Assembly (NCBI GenBank): GCA_965201045.1
Contig: OZ241746.1
Coordinates: 1,426,001-1,490,000 of the forward strand
Direction: 5' to 3'
DNA: 64,000 bases
Source of the DNA: JAPORK01 sp026710285
GTDB lineage: Bacteria; Pseudomonadota; Gammaproteobacteria; Pseudomonadales; Endozoicomonadaceae
Shown here: positions 11,959 through 21,900 of the stretch, one piece after another
How the letters are laid out: each line of letters begins with the position of its first letter
How positions within the stretch are numbered: position 1 is the first letter of the stretch
The notes under the pieces: model-generated
The model's database searches: none
The model's input: only the letters and a program-made list of their open reading frames with translations
What the model was told of the DNA's origin: nothing
Made by a program: the position numbers and the translations under genes

Positions 11959-12158
11959 TTTTCTACCTTTTTAATAAATCATAAAATTCTTTTTATTAAC
12001 ATCAGAGAAAAAGAGATATGAGGATGACTACAGTTTACTAGGGAGCTTCCAAATATTTTGCCGGTAAAACTGATATCCGGATTGCATGATAAACAATTAT
12101 ATTTCATTTACATGCCAAACATGACGGCTAACATTATCTTATCAGGACTGAGTTGCTA

Positions 12159-12401
12159 TTAAGGAGGTTCTGATTTTAATACCATATAACCATAAAAATA
12201 AAATTCTCCCGGGTCATCGCCGGAGAGTAAATTTTTTAGTTCATGATGGGCAGCTTTGCTAATGCCTGTATTTTCGTCAGAGCAAAACATACAGGTATTT
12301 CAACACCAGTTATACAAATTTATGGATAAAAATTTTTGGGTTACGATCATATGATTATAGTCGATGATTACTGCATACTGATTAATCTTTATAGCAGCCA
12401 T
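12159..12401 (-). pseudogene. Remnant of a YD-protein C-terminal domain
   Basis: Minus-strand reading from ATG 12401 gives AIKINQYAVIIDYNHMIV, then a TGA, and ends in GEFYFYGYMVLKSEPP. This lines up with the last ~85 residues of YD-2 and YD-3 (GQYSVVVSYNHITIV ... IYGYMLLK), including the proposed catalytic His. No YD-repeat core is left upstream. It shows a further array member once lay next to plsX. Divergence from YD-2 and YD-3 is high and there is an in-frame stop, so it is dead. Confidence 0.7.
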
Positions 12402-12713
12402 TCGATTGACATAGTACCCAAAAACCTACCAGCTGGTTAAGATATACCACTCTGACCTGAAGATATTGGATTTACTTTACCAAAAGTCATTGTTATTGAA
12501 GAGTGATACGAAAGTGAAATCTTTCGAATAATCTCAATATCACTTTTCTGCCGACCCAGCCCGCGGTGTGCCTCCGGCAAAAGGTTTATATTTTCAGTAG
12601 AGGACAAACTTGCCCTGGAAAAATCAGAGCCTAAAAGATGTGACTAACAGATAGCCCCAAAGGAAGTATATTCCTCCTGCAGGTGCTCATACCCGAACGT
12701 AAGAATGTTTCTG
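12402..12713. other. Degenerate non-coding stretch downstream of plsX
   Basis: No gene called. The minus strand carries a short open stretch ending in KVNPISSGQSGIS that shares a DNA repeat (12443-12507) with 55929-55994. Probably decayed YD-array sequence. No fabH, fabD or fabG, the usual neighbours of plsX, are present here. Confidence 0.5.
12443..12507. repeat. Short dispersed repeat, copy 1
   Basis: About 65 bp similar to 55929-55994 by eye (shared blocks CTGACCTGAAGATATTGG / CTGACTTGAAAATATTGG and TTTACTTTA). Both copies sit beside YD-gene remnants, so this may be a decayed part of the YD unit. Confidence 0.45.
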
Positions 12714-13742
12714 TCAGTTTTCGGCTAAGAATGCTGTGGAAATGTTTGCAGTAATATGTTTCAGCGTATTATGCTTTATCTCTTTTCTTGCCTGTTCAAT
12801 GGCGCATAACAAATGTTCAGTGCGTGCTGCCCCGTGACTTTTTATCAGTATCCCCTGTAATCCTAGCAGCGCAGCGCCATTGTACAGACCAGGATCAAGT
12901 TTGGTAAGACGATATCTGAGCCAGGGCATCGCCATATAGAATAATATTTTTTCAATAAGGCGTTTTTTGTTGGCTACCAAAGCACGCCGAATATAGCGGG
13001 CTGTACCTTCAATTGACTTTAAAGCTACATTGCCGGAAAAACCATCGCAAACGATTAAATCCACAACCCCTGTGCACAGTTCATGTCCTTCAACATAACG
13101 GCTAAAATTTAAATTAGGATTTTTTTTAATTAAAGAGTAAGCATTTTTAATCATCTGTTTACCTTTATTAAGTTCACGTCCAATGTTGAGTAACCCTATG
13201 GAAGGGTGCCTTATACCGTGAACTTCTGCAAGATATACACTGCCTAATACAGCAAACTGATATAACTGGTAATCAGAGCAAGTTGTATTTGCACCCAGAT
13301 CCAGCATAAAAGCACACCGGTTCATGCCTGGCATCTGGCTGATAATTGCAGGACGTTCTATGTGGGGAAGCATACCTAATAAATACCGCCCTGCGGCTAT
13401 GTAAGCTCCGGTATTACCTGCGCTGACACAGGCGCAAACTTTTTTCTGTTGTACCAGTTGTACCGCTTTCCATAGTGAGCTCTCCTGACCGGAACGTATT
13501 ATCTGCAAAGGTGGTGCGGACATATCCGTTACGTGATCAGCATGCTCAATGGTGAGTCTGTGGAAAAGGCTGCCGTGAGTGGATGTATAGTTTTTTAATA
13601 CAGACTGGATAACACGCTGATGACCCACAAGAACAATATGCAAGTCATCGTAACGCTTAACAGCTTGTAGTGCTGCCAAAATGCATGGTTTGGGACCTTT
13701 ATCTCCACTCATAACATCTAAAGCAACAGCGCTGACTGTCAA
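12714..13742 (-). CDS. plsX: Phosphate acyltransferase PlsX
   Basis: 342 aa, the usual length. PlsX converts acyl-ACP and phosphate to acyl-phosphate, the acyl donor for PlsY in phospholipid synthesis, and acts as a peripheral membrane enzyme. Family landmarks: ALDVMSGDKGP near the N-terminus (normally MGGDFGP), CVSAGNTGA, LDLGAN, VCDGFSGN and NGAALLGLQG with IKSHGAA. The start is TTG at 13742: an in-frame TAA lies five codons upstream and the next ATG would remove the first strand, so TTG is the only start that keeps the family N-terminus. TAAGG lies just before it. It follows rpmF by 15 bp, so the two are surely co-transcribed. The Gly-to-Ser change in MGGD is unusual. Confidence 0.95.
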   Translation of the reverse strand: MTVSAVALDVMSGDKGPKPCILAALQAVKRYDDLHIVLVGHQRVIQSVLKNYTSTHGSLFHRLTIEHADHVTDMSAPPLQIIRSGQESSLWKAVQLVQQKKVCACVSAGNTGAYIAAGRYLLGMLPHIERPAIISQMPGMNRCAFMLDLGANTTCSDYQLYQFAVLGSVYLAEVHGIRHPSIGLLNIGRELNKGKQMIKNAYSLIKKNPNLNFSRYVEGHELCTGVVDLIVCDGFSGNVALKSIEGTARYIRRALVANKKRLIEKILFYMAMPWLRYRLTKLDPGLYNGAALLGLQGILIKSHGAARTEHLLCAIEQARKEIKHNTLKHITANISTAFLAEN

Positions 13743-13757
13743 AAGATTAAAACCTTA

Positions 13758-13931
13758 TTATTTTGTATCAATCACTTTGCGTGAACGATAAAAACCATTA
13801 GGTGTCATGTGGTGACGAAAATGGGTTTCACCAGAGGTTTCATCCACGCTTAATGATGGTTTAGATAACGCATCGTGAGCACGTCTCATTCCCCGTTTTG
13901 AACGTGTTGTATGCTTTTTTTGAACTGCCAT
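13758..13931 (-). CDS. rpmF: 50S ribosomal protein L32
   Basis: 57 aa, translated by me from the minus strand: begins MAVQKKHTTRSKRGMRRAHD, the L32 signature, and ends SRKVIDTK. L32 is a small component of the large ribosomal subunit. The N-terminal basic block and the HFRHHMTPNGFY segment match the non-zinc-binding proteobacterial type. GGAG lies about 9 nt before the ATG. It sits between yceD (25 bp upstream) and plsX (15 bp downstream), the conserved yceD-rpmF-plsX order. Confidence 0.96.
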   Translation of the reverse strand: MAVQKKHTTRSKRGMRRAHDALSKPSLSVDETSGETHFRHHMTPNGFYRSRKVIDTK

Positions 13932-13956
13932 TTCATTTTCTCCAAACTATTGAATT

Positions 13957-14508
13957 CTAAGGGTTTAATTTTAAATGTGTTAATACTGAAAAAGGATTCT
14001 CTTTTTCCTGTGTTTGTTCGTTCGCGTTTTTGTCTTTGCGCAGATCGTCAATGGTTACCATAACCGGTTTGCTATACTCATTTGCGTTGCATTTATCATT
14101 GTTATGATATGCCACTATCGGTAAGCTCAGCAACAATTCTTCTTCTGCCAGGGCATAAAGATCAACCTTTTCATCTGTTACCATCAATGGTTCAAACTGG
14201 GGAGGTAACGACTTTACCTGCTGATCTGCGTGCAGACATGCAAGCGATATATTAGCAGAGATATCCACAGATGTGGTATCCATACAACGCTGACACTCCA
14301 TTAGTACAGTACCAAAGAGTTTACCTGTAATAGTAACGTACCCACCATCAATCATAAATTTCAGGTTTACGTTTATTTCTTCTGTTTGGTCCACAACCAG
14401 ATCTTCCATATGCTGCATGGATGAAACCGGAACCACACCTTCAATGCAAGCGCCCTGTTGCGCCAGCTTTCGTGGTGAAACAAACCTGGGTAAAAGTAAT
14501 TTAGACAT
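13957..14508 (-). CDS. yceD: DUF177 / YceD family protein
   Basis: 183 aa. The YceD family accompanies rpmF across bacteria and is linked to 23S rRNA processing and ribosome large-subunit biogenesis in some species and in plastids. Recognisable pieces: N-terminal KLLLPRFVSPRKLAQQGACIEG, the C-x2-C element MECQRCMDTTSV, the acidic EPLMVTDEKVDLYALAEEEL and LLLSLPIVAYH followed by a Cys. First gene of the yceD-rpmF-plsX operon. The C-terminal NPFSVLTHLKLNP matches the family ending, so the gene appears intact. Confidence 0.93.
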   Translation of the reverse strand: MSKLLLPRFVSPRKLAQQGACIEGVVPVSSMQHMEDLVVDQTEEINVNLKFMIDGGYVTITGKLFGTVLMECQRCMDTTSVDISANISLACLHADQQVKSLPPQFEPLMVTDEKVDLYALAEEELLLSLPIVAYHNNDKCNANEYSKPVMVTIDDLRKDKNANEQTQEKENPFSVLTHLKLNP

Positions 14509-14691
14509 AAGCTGGATATGATATTGCTAATTGCTCCATTTGTAAAGCCACAGACGCAACAAAAAAGCGCTTTCGTATTAAAAAATAATCTCAAAGCTCA
14601 ATTAAAGTCTGCCAGGATTACTTTACCTCAGTTACAGTTATGGCTGTGCAAAGGAGTTTATCGGGGGTTATTTCGTTTCTCCCGTACGCTA

Positions 14692-16413
14692 CTAATTCAC
14701 TTTACACTGCTGTATTAAAAAAGCAACAACTTCTTCCGGTGCAATATTGTTGGTGTTCGTGGCATTGCGGTGTTTATATTCCAGTGTGTTATTGGTCAAT
14801 CCTTTTTCACTGATAACAATACGATGGGGAATGCCAATCAGCTCCATATCAGCCAGTTTTACCCCGGGCGTTGCCTTTCTGTCATCTAAAAGTACATCGA
14901 TGCCAGCTTCCGTTAATTGTTGATAAATGGTTTCTGCAACTTGTTGAACTTGCTCCGATTTTTCAATTTTCAAACCTACCAAAGCAACCTGAAAAGGAGC
15001 CATTCCCGCAGGCCAGGTAATGCCTCTGTCATCATGGTTTTGCTCAATAGCTGCAGCGACAATGCGTGTAACCCCCAACCCGTAACAACCCATGTAAAGG
15101 GTTTGTGCCTTGCCATTAACATCCAGCACTGTTGCATTCATTGCATCGCTATATTTTTTACCCAACTGAAATATATGACCTGCTTCAATTCCCCGTTTCA
15201 TCAGCAACTTACCCTTCCCGTCAGGGCTTTGGTCACCGACAACGACATTGCGCAAATCTTCTTCTCTGAGATAAGATGCGTCGCGCTCCCAGTTAATACC
15301 GGTGTAATGTTTTCCGTCAATATTAGCACCAGCAGAAAAATCACTCATCATAGCCACAGTGCGGTCAACAATACAGGGAATGGACAGGTTGACAGGTCCC
15401 AGTGAGCCGGCAGATGCGCCAGTTACGGTTTTTATTTCTGCTTCTGTGGCAAACCTCAGAGGGGCAGCCACTTCAGGCAGGTTTTCAGCTTTAATCTCAT
15501 TGAGTGTATGATCACCACGTATCATTAAAGCGATAAAATCACTTTCTGACTGATCTGAAGCTGCGACAATAAGTGTTTTTGCTGTTTTTTCAACCGGTAA
15601 AGCAAGCAGTTCCACTAACTGTTCAATGGTTTTTACATCGGGCGTATCTGTCAGGGATAAAGACACTTCAGGAGGATTGCGACTGGTTAATACAGAGAGC
15701 GCTTCTGCTTTTTCAATATTGGCAGCATAATTACCTTCATCATTGAAAACAACAATATCTTCACCCGATGATGCTAAAAGGTGAAATTCATGCGACTGAT
15801 TGCCGCCAATACTACCACTATCTGCCTCAACAACACGATAATCCAGTCCGAGCCTGGTAAAAACTGCGCAGTAAGCCTGGTGCATTTTCTGATATTCATC
15901 ACTCAGTGATTGTGGTGTCAGATGGAAAGAGTAGGCATCTTTCATTACAAATTCACGTCCACGCATTACACCGAAACGGGGGCGAATTTCATCTCTGAAT
16001 TTTGTCTGAATTTGATAGAGATTTAAAGGAAGCTGCTTATAACTGTTAATTTCATTACGAATAAGATCGGTAATAACTTCTTCATGCGTAGGACCTAACA
16101 CAAAATCATTATTGTGACGATCTTTAAACCGCAGTAACTCCGGACCATAATCATCCCAGCGACCACTTTTTTGCCATAACTCTGCACTTTGTACCATTGG
16201 CATTACAATTTCAAGGGCGCCAGCACGCTCCATCTCCTGACGGATAACAGCTTCTGTTTTACGCAAGACACGGTAACCGGTAGGGAGCCATGTATAAAGT
16301 CCTGAAGCCAGTTTACGAATCATCCCTGCACGCAGCATCAGCTTATGACTAATAACAACCGCATCTGCGGGTATCTCTTTTTGGGTTGCTAATAAATATT
16401 GACTTGTTCGCAT
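14692..16413 (-). CDS. proS: Prolyl-tRNA synthetase, bacterial type with editing domain
   Basis: 573 aa, full length for the bacterial form. It charges tRNA-Pro and, through its inserted editing domain, clears Ala-tRNA-Pro. Class II motifs are visible: motif 1 around EMERAGALEIVMP, motif 2 in FRDEIRPRFGVMRGREF followed by MKDAYSFH, motif 3 in YGLGVTRIVAAAIEQ. The editing insertion lies at about residues 225-385 and the C-terminal anticodon-binding domain includes LLDDRKATPGVKLADMELIG. It begins MRTSQYLLATQKEIPADA, typical of the family. It is 183 bp upstream of yceD on the same strand. No terminator was recognised between them. Confidence 0.97.
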   Translation of the reverse strand: MRTSQYLLATQKEIPADAVVISHKLMLRAGMIRKLASGLYTWLPTGYRVLRKTEAVIRQEMERAGALEIVMPMVQSAELWQKSGRWDDYGPELLRFKDRHNNDFVLGPTHEEVITDLIRNEINSYKQLPLNLYQIQTKFRDEIRPRFGVMRGREFVMKDAYSFHLTPQSLSDEYQKMHQAYCAVFTRLGLDYRVVEADSGSIGGNQSHEFHLLASSGEDIVVFNDEGNYAANIEKAEALSVLTSRNPPEVSLSLTDTPDVKTIEQLVELLALPVEKTAKTLIVAASDQSESDFIALMIRGDHTLNEIKAENLPEVAAPLRFATEAEIKTVTGASAGSLGPVNLSIPCIVDRTVAMMSDFSAGANIDGKHYTGINWERDASYLREEDLRNVVVGDQSPDGKGKLLMKRGIEAGHIFQLGKKYSDAMNATVLDVNGKAQTLYMGCYGLGVTRIVAAAIEQNHDDRGITWPAGMAPFQVALVGLKIEKSEQVQQVAETIYQQLTEAGIDVLLDDRKATPGVKLADMELIGIPHRIVISEKGLTNNTLEYKHRNATNTNNIAPEEVVAFLIQQCKVN

Positions 16414-16688
16414 ATGATAAATTTTTAGTCATCGTTTTAAGATTAAAATGCGAGAATAGCGCTTTTTTCTGCTCCGGGTCAATAAAAATTATATTGATTA
16501 CCCGCAGCCAGATTGTGCATAAGTTAACTAACGGGGATCGACATTTTTTACAGGCAGAATAGTTCACAAAATAAATTGTACGCTAACTTGCTGTATATAA
16601 AGATAATCAGTATTTCTGTGCACCGTATTATCTCCATGTTTACAGCTTTTTACATCCGGAATATTTTGCCTGTAAGCGGCTGACCGTA

Positions 16689-17024
16689 TCAGATGCCTTC
16701 CTCCGCAATACTTCTGTCTACCTGAATAAATTCAATCGGAGCGCCATTATCTTCAATCATTGCAACAATAACACCCGGGCTTGGGCTGTTAGGTTTAATA
16801 ATGACATTTTTACCCACAATAGCTTCTTCAACATTTTCTACTTCAAAGGCGACATGAGGTAAAGTTTTTACAATTTCGGGATAATCAGCATTTTCTTCAA
16901 AACGCATCCATTCAACACCATAAGGGTTACGACCATAGCCGCTAACATACATTTTCAGATGTGGCAGGTGTTTTTCATCTTTGAGTTTTTCTTTTGTAGG
17001 GATACCCAGATGATGATATTTCAT
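16689..17024 (-). CDS. VOC-superfamily (glyoxalase/bleomycin-resistance fold) protein
   Basis: 111 aa. Starts MKYHHLGIPT with a strong GGGGAG before the ATG. The pattern of HxxIxT/HLGIPT, an internal PHVAFEVENVEEAI and a late GAPIEFIQVD is that of the vicinal-oxygen-chelate fold, where His and Glu residues bind a divalent metal and dimers form the active site. The substrate cannot be told from sequence. It stands alone between proS and the DA1-like gene and appears intact. Confidence 0.75.
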   Translation of the reverse strand: MKYHHLGIPTKEKLKDEKHLPHLKMYVSGYGRNPYGVEWMRFEENADYPEIVKTLPHVAFEVENVEEAIVGKNVIIKPNSPSPGVIVAMIEDNGAPIEFIQVDRSIAEEGI

Positions 17025-17287
17025 GCATTCTCCCCTAAACCAGTAATCATTAATTTTTTTCTTTTAGTAAACATAAAAAAACAGCAGGATACATTTAGAT
17101 AAATATTTTTTATAAGCATCCGTTCAGTGCTATAGCCATGAATCATAGTGTAACTTTTTTTATATGCAAGTATTCACCACTAACTGCTGAAAGCAGCCCC
17201 TGAAAAAATCCTTTTCTTTTTTATTGATTGTCAGAAAGCTTCTGTTTGTCTTTTTTAATATTGTTTTTAATTTTTGTAAACAATGAG

Positions 17288-18067
17288 TTAGGTAAAAAGC
17301 AGACCTGCCCAAAACCCGGGAAACTTTCTTTTTTTTTGTATATAGCGCATCATTCTGGGTAGTGGCATTTTCTCCAGGCTTTTTAAGGCTTGTCTGAAAC
17401 CATCCCCATAAACAGGATCCGGGCTTTTGACTAAGCGCATTTTCCAGAAACAAGCTTCAGGTGTTTTTTGTCTTTGCAACCACAAATATTCTGATAATAC
17501 ACAAACTCCTTCTTCTATCTTTAAAGGTAAACGATGGATTCCACGATAAAATATCCAGGCATGGCATAATTCATGGATTGCTACCAGTTTGAACTGTTCA
17601 GCAGGCAGTCCTTTTTGAATAATGATTTCCATAAAACGTTGCTTTACTACTTTGTCTTTAACTGTGGTCAGCATACCACGGGTTAGCCCAAGCAAAATGT
17701 GCCCTTCATTAGATGAACGTCGGCTACGTTGCAGTAATTCGTTGCGATCTACCAGCCTCATAGGGGTTTTTGCCTGCCCTAAATCTAAACCATTTTTTTT
17801 TAATTCCAGCCGCATCTCTTTAAGCAATTCTTCTGCCCGGGGTAATGAGAAAATACCTCTCCGGTCGCAAAGGCTACACATAATCAAACCGTCAGGATAA
17901 TGAAACCCACCTTCGGTTAAGTGTTGGCAAATAAGACGCCCACAGCTTGTGCACTGGGGTAATTGACGGATATGCTGATAACAGAAGACGTTTCCCCAGT
18001 AATCCTGAGTAATGGTGCCTGAAAGTGGTGACTTACAAACTGCACATAATTTACCTGATAGTTTCAT
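17288..18067 (-). CDS. LIM-type zinc-binding protein with DA1-like HExxH peptidase domain
   Basis: 259 aa. The N-terminus holds paired zinc ligands in LIM-like order: C8/C11, C29/H32, C39/C42, C47/H49 and C64/C67. The second half holds HELCHAW (H165, E166, H169) and a downstream EEGVC (E185/E186), a gluzincin-like zinc site. The combination of a LIM-like module and HELCHAW...EEG is that of the DA1 family. In plants DA1 is a ubiquitin-activated peptidase that controls growth; bacterial members are uncharacterised as far as I know. No signal peptide, so cytosolic or exported by another route. Upstream of it 861 bp carry no gene, then the plus-strand YD array starts in the opposite direction. 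Confidence 0.72.
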   Translation of the reverse strand: MKLSGKLCAVCKSPLSGTITQDYWGNVFCYQHIRQLPQCTSCGRLICQHLTEGGFHYPDGLIMCSLCDRRGIFSLPRAEELLKEMRLELKKNGLDLGQAKTPMRLVDRNELLQRSRRSSNEGHILLGLTRGMLTTVKDKVVKQRFMEIIIQKGLPAEQFKLVAIHELCHAWIFYRGIHRLPLKIEEGVCVLSEYLWLQRQKTPEACFWKMRLVKSPDPVYGDGFRQALKSLEKMPLPRMMRYIQKKRKFPGFWAGLLFT

Positions 18068-18928
18068 GTTCTGATTTTTATTTTAATTAATCTTACGCGC
18101 TACCTGAAGCGAGTTATGTATTATGAAAAAGTATACAACAGGCAATGTTAATAAACAATAATCTCTTTATTTCAAGTCACAGTAACAGGAGGTTTGTTAC
18201 TTTGATCCTGTTATTTTATTTATGCCTTTCTTAAGTTTAACATATCCAACTAAGCAATTATAAACAGACCATGCAGTCTCCATATAGGTCATACATTTAT
18301 TTATACGTGCAAAGCCATTTATATTGAATTGCGTATAAAAGAGTACTCCTGCATAATATCAGCGCTGTAAAAATTTTCCGGAGCAGCTTTTTTAGCTTAT
18401 TGTATATGCATTTCAGTATGATTGTAAAATGAGCTTATATATGAATAAAATTATTTTTATTGTTCCCTATTTTTTAATTTTTATTGAGTTTGTGTTAAGA
18501 AAATATATAAGTATAACAGTCTTGTAATCAGCTAAAAATATAACTTTCCTTTCATATGATAAAAACACTTAGATTGCTATTGTTTGATGTTGTAAATATT
18601 ACTATAAAGACGCAGAAGGATAAAAACAAATTTACTATAACTGTGAAAATGATTTGTTAAAATGCTGGTTATAATCTATTATCTTTCTACTTCTGCGTTT
18701 TCTTGTAATTCAGATTTGTACTTCACTAAAAATGATTGGAAAAACTAAACTTTTCAGGTAGTTTTAACTTCAAACCATTAGATGACCCACCTGCCCTTAT
18801 CAACCATGCATATGTCATAATTAACATAAAAGATAACTACTCATATTGAAATGATTTTTCATTAATATTCTAACCTTTTGCATTTAAATATTAATAGTCG
18901 TTTATATTTATAAAATATAGTATTCAAC
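18068..18928. other. 861-bp intergenic region between divergent DA1-like and YD-4 genes
   Basis: Very AT-rich with no convincing ORF. It must hold the promoters for both divergent genes, but no clear -35/-10 pair could be singled out against the AT background. A 28-codon ORF near 18441 was not called. Confidence 0.5.
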
Positions 18929-21900
18929 ATGATAAAACTTAAAAGCTTTTGGTATAAAAAAAATAATATACTGTTCAGATGGTTATTTGTTTTTTTGGGT
19001 GCCGCATTCCAGGCATGGTTATTAGCAGTATCATCAATAGCATTATCTTATCGGCAAACTGGTTTGCCATTCAATATTGAGATTCCGAATAAAACTTCTC
19101 ACCATACAACGAATAGTACAACCAGTAAAACTTCAGAAAAACAATACAGCAAATATAATAATAACCGCTTAAAAGGAGATGAAGATGCCTCTCTTTGGTC
19201 TAATGCATTTAATTTTCAGAAGAGTTGGGGGACACAGGTAGATCCCCGCACAGGAACACTGGTCGCTTATACCAAAGTAGGCAGCATGATAAGTAATTTG
19301 GGGCACGGACCTAATATTGATCTGGAGGTCAGCTATAACAGTAACAGCCTGGCTGATCCTGATGGTCTTGGTTTGGGTTGGAGCTGGAATTTAACCCACT
19401 TTAATCGGTTAAACAATCAGTTGTCTACTTCTCAGGGCAAGAGTTTTAATTTAAGGAGAAGCAGAGGCGGTCAATGGTTGCCTCGTTATCACAAGCTTAA
19501 AGATATTCAGATTAGTGGCAGTAAAGCAAGCTGGTTTGTTATTACCTATTCTAATGGTTTGCGGGAAACCTTAAACCATGAAGGTTATGAAACCAGGCTG
19601 GAGCAACAGGATGGGCGCTGGGTTAAATTTTCTTATCTGCCTGGAACCCACCTGTTAAGCAGTATTAGTGATGATCAAAAGCACAAAATTATTTTAACTC
19701 GAAGAAAAGGATTTATTATCATCACCAGTACTGATGCTGAAGGAAAACCTTTTGATGTTTATCTTAGGCATTTAGGTGGAAAATTAAGTGATATTGCTCT
19801 GCCTGAAGAAAACAGGAAAATGTTGTCTATTTTGCACATGGACTATTTGAGTCATTTGCTTTTTCGTGTAACTTATCCAACCGGTTTAAAAAAAAATATC
19901 ACCTATAACTGCACTGATGCAATGAAAATTTCTCTGCAAAATAATGACAGAGGTTTATGTGTCGTTGTACAAACTTCAGTTAATCCCGGAATGGACCAGC
20001 CAGAGATGGTAACCCGTTATACTTATGGTGATACTAATACAAATGAGCACAATTATCTTGGATTTAACTCTGGGTTAGATGTTGAGCAAGGCTCATACTC
20101 TGATACACTGTTTGAAACACCAACCAGTTATACCTATAAAACGACAGAAGACAATGGAATAATCAAACAGATTCGTACTTATAATAAATATCATTTACTG
20201 ATTGATACAAAAATTGTCAGTGATCGTACAAATCATACACTAACAGCAGTACATAACTTTTTTTGTAATACTACTGAATCTGATGGTTGTGCTCACACTA
20301 CATTTACAGGTTTACCTGACACTTATAGTTTACCATTGAAAATCGTTGCCAGAAACTGGGGTGAAAACTCAGGTTCTCCTGCGACAGAGATAACGCAACA
20401 ACAATATGATTTGCAAGGACGGTTGATTAGTACAACAGATCCTTATGGGCGCATGGAAAAGATCAGTTATTGTCCGGCAGAAGGGGACGATAGCTGTCCG
20501 GCTGAACCATCTGGCTGGTCATTAAGTACTCAGGTGGAATCGATAACTCATTATCCTGCATATCAAATACCAGGATCATCAAATCTTCCGATAGTTATTC
20601 AGCATAACCATTATAAAAAAGAATCAAATAGTAATGGAAAGGGATATATTCTGGTGCTTGAAGATAAAACTATTAAGTCAGGTGGTCAATACACTGAAGT
20701 GAAGCAGCAATATTATGATGATCCACAGGATGTTTTTAAATATGGTTTACTGAAAACCACAACAGAAACAGGTACAGTATCTCCTGCGGCAACATTTAAT
20801 TCAGTGACAAAAAACTACTACTATATTTTAAATATTAATAAAACGACTAAATCTTTCTATTCAGCTGTTAAGCTTAAATCAGGTCAACTCAAACGATCAG
20901 CAATGATCACCACCAGCCTGTTCACTAATCAAACTATCGAGCGAACTGATGCAGAGAATAAAAATACTACCCGTTATCACTATGATCATTGGGGGAGAAT
21001 AATACAGGTTGATTCTGGTGCAGATACTGCATTCTCAGCCAGTAAGCACTACACATACAGCATCTCTCCCGGGTATATTCAGCTAATTATTACCATTAAT
21101 AATGGTTTAAGAAAAAAAATTATTTTTGATGGTGCAGGACGACAGTTGAAAGTTTTTAATGAAGCTATTGCAGACACAGGAAAAGCCATACCGGGTTTAT
21201 GGATTCCGGTTAAAAGTAGAGATTATGACTCATATGGGCGCATAACAGCTGAACATGCTTATTACACAGACGATTCAAAACAAACCCATCGACTCACGAC
21301 GACCTTTGAATACGATGCACTGGGTAGGACATATAAAGTTAACTTACCTGATAAGGAGACACAGGTAAAAATGTATGATGACCCTGATCGTTGTACGGTA
21401 AGTTTTACGTATGACGGTCAAAATAATTACTCTCCCGTTTCGATTGTTCACGGTAACATACTGGATAAACCAACAGAACAAATGGTCTTACCCGCAGGTT
21501 TTATTCATGATTACGTTTCGGCAAGCTCGCTATGTAAAATTAGCAATACAGTGCCTGCTGCAAGAGTCTCTTATGCTGCTTATGATGGCTTCGGCAGAAA
21601 GGTCTCACTCATTGATCTGGCAGGAAGAAAAGTAACCACTATGTATGATGATGCGGGACGCGTGGCAACTATAACAGATCCGACAGGTAAACAATTCTAT
21701 AATGTTTATGATTTTTATGGAAATATTATTCAAAAATGGATAACTCCTGCAAACAGTAATAGCCAATATTTACTGGCTTCTGCGCAATACAGTATCAGTA
21801 AAGAACTATTATGGAAGGCTGGTGAAGATGGAAAAAAAACCAGTTATACTTATATGAAAGACGGTCAGATGGCAACTACTGTAATGCCTTGCGGAGATGT

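Noticed and set aside
14518..14718. 66-codon plus-strand ORF between yceD and proS
   Set aside because: Overlaps the proS end, no SD and no recognisable family.
14917..15405. 162-codon plus-strand ORF
   Set aside because: Fully antisense to proS, whose motifs are clear.
17160..17453. 97-codon minus ORF
   Set aside because: Overlaps the DA1-like gene in another frame and has no support of its own.
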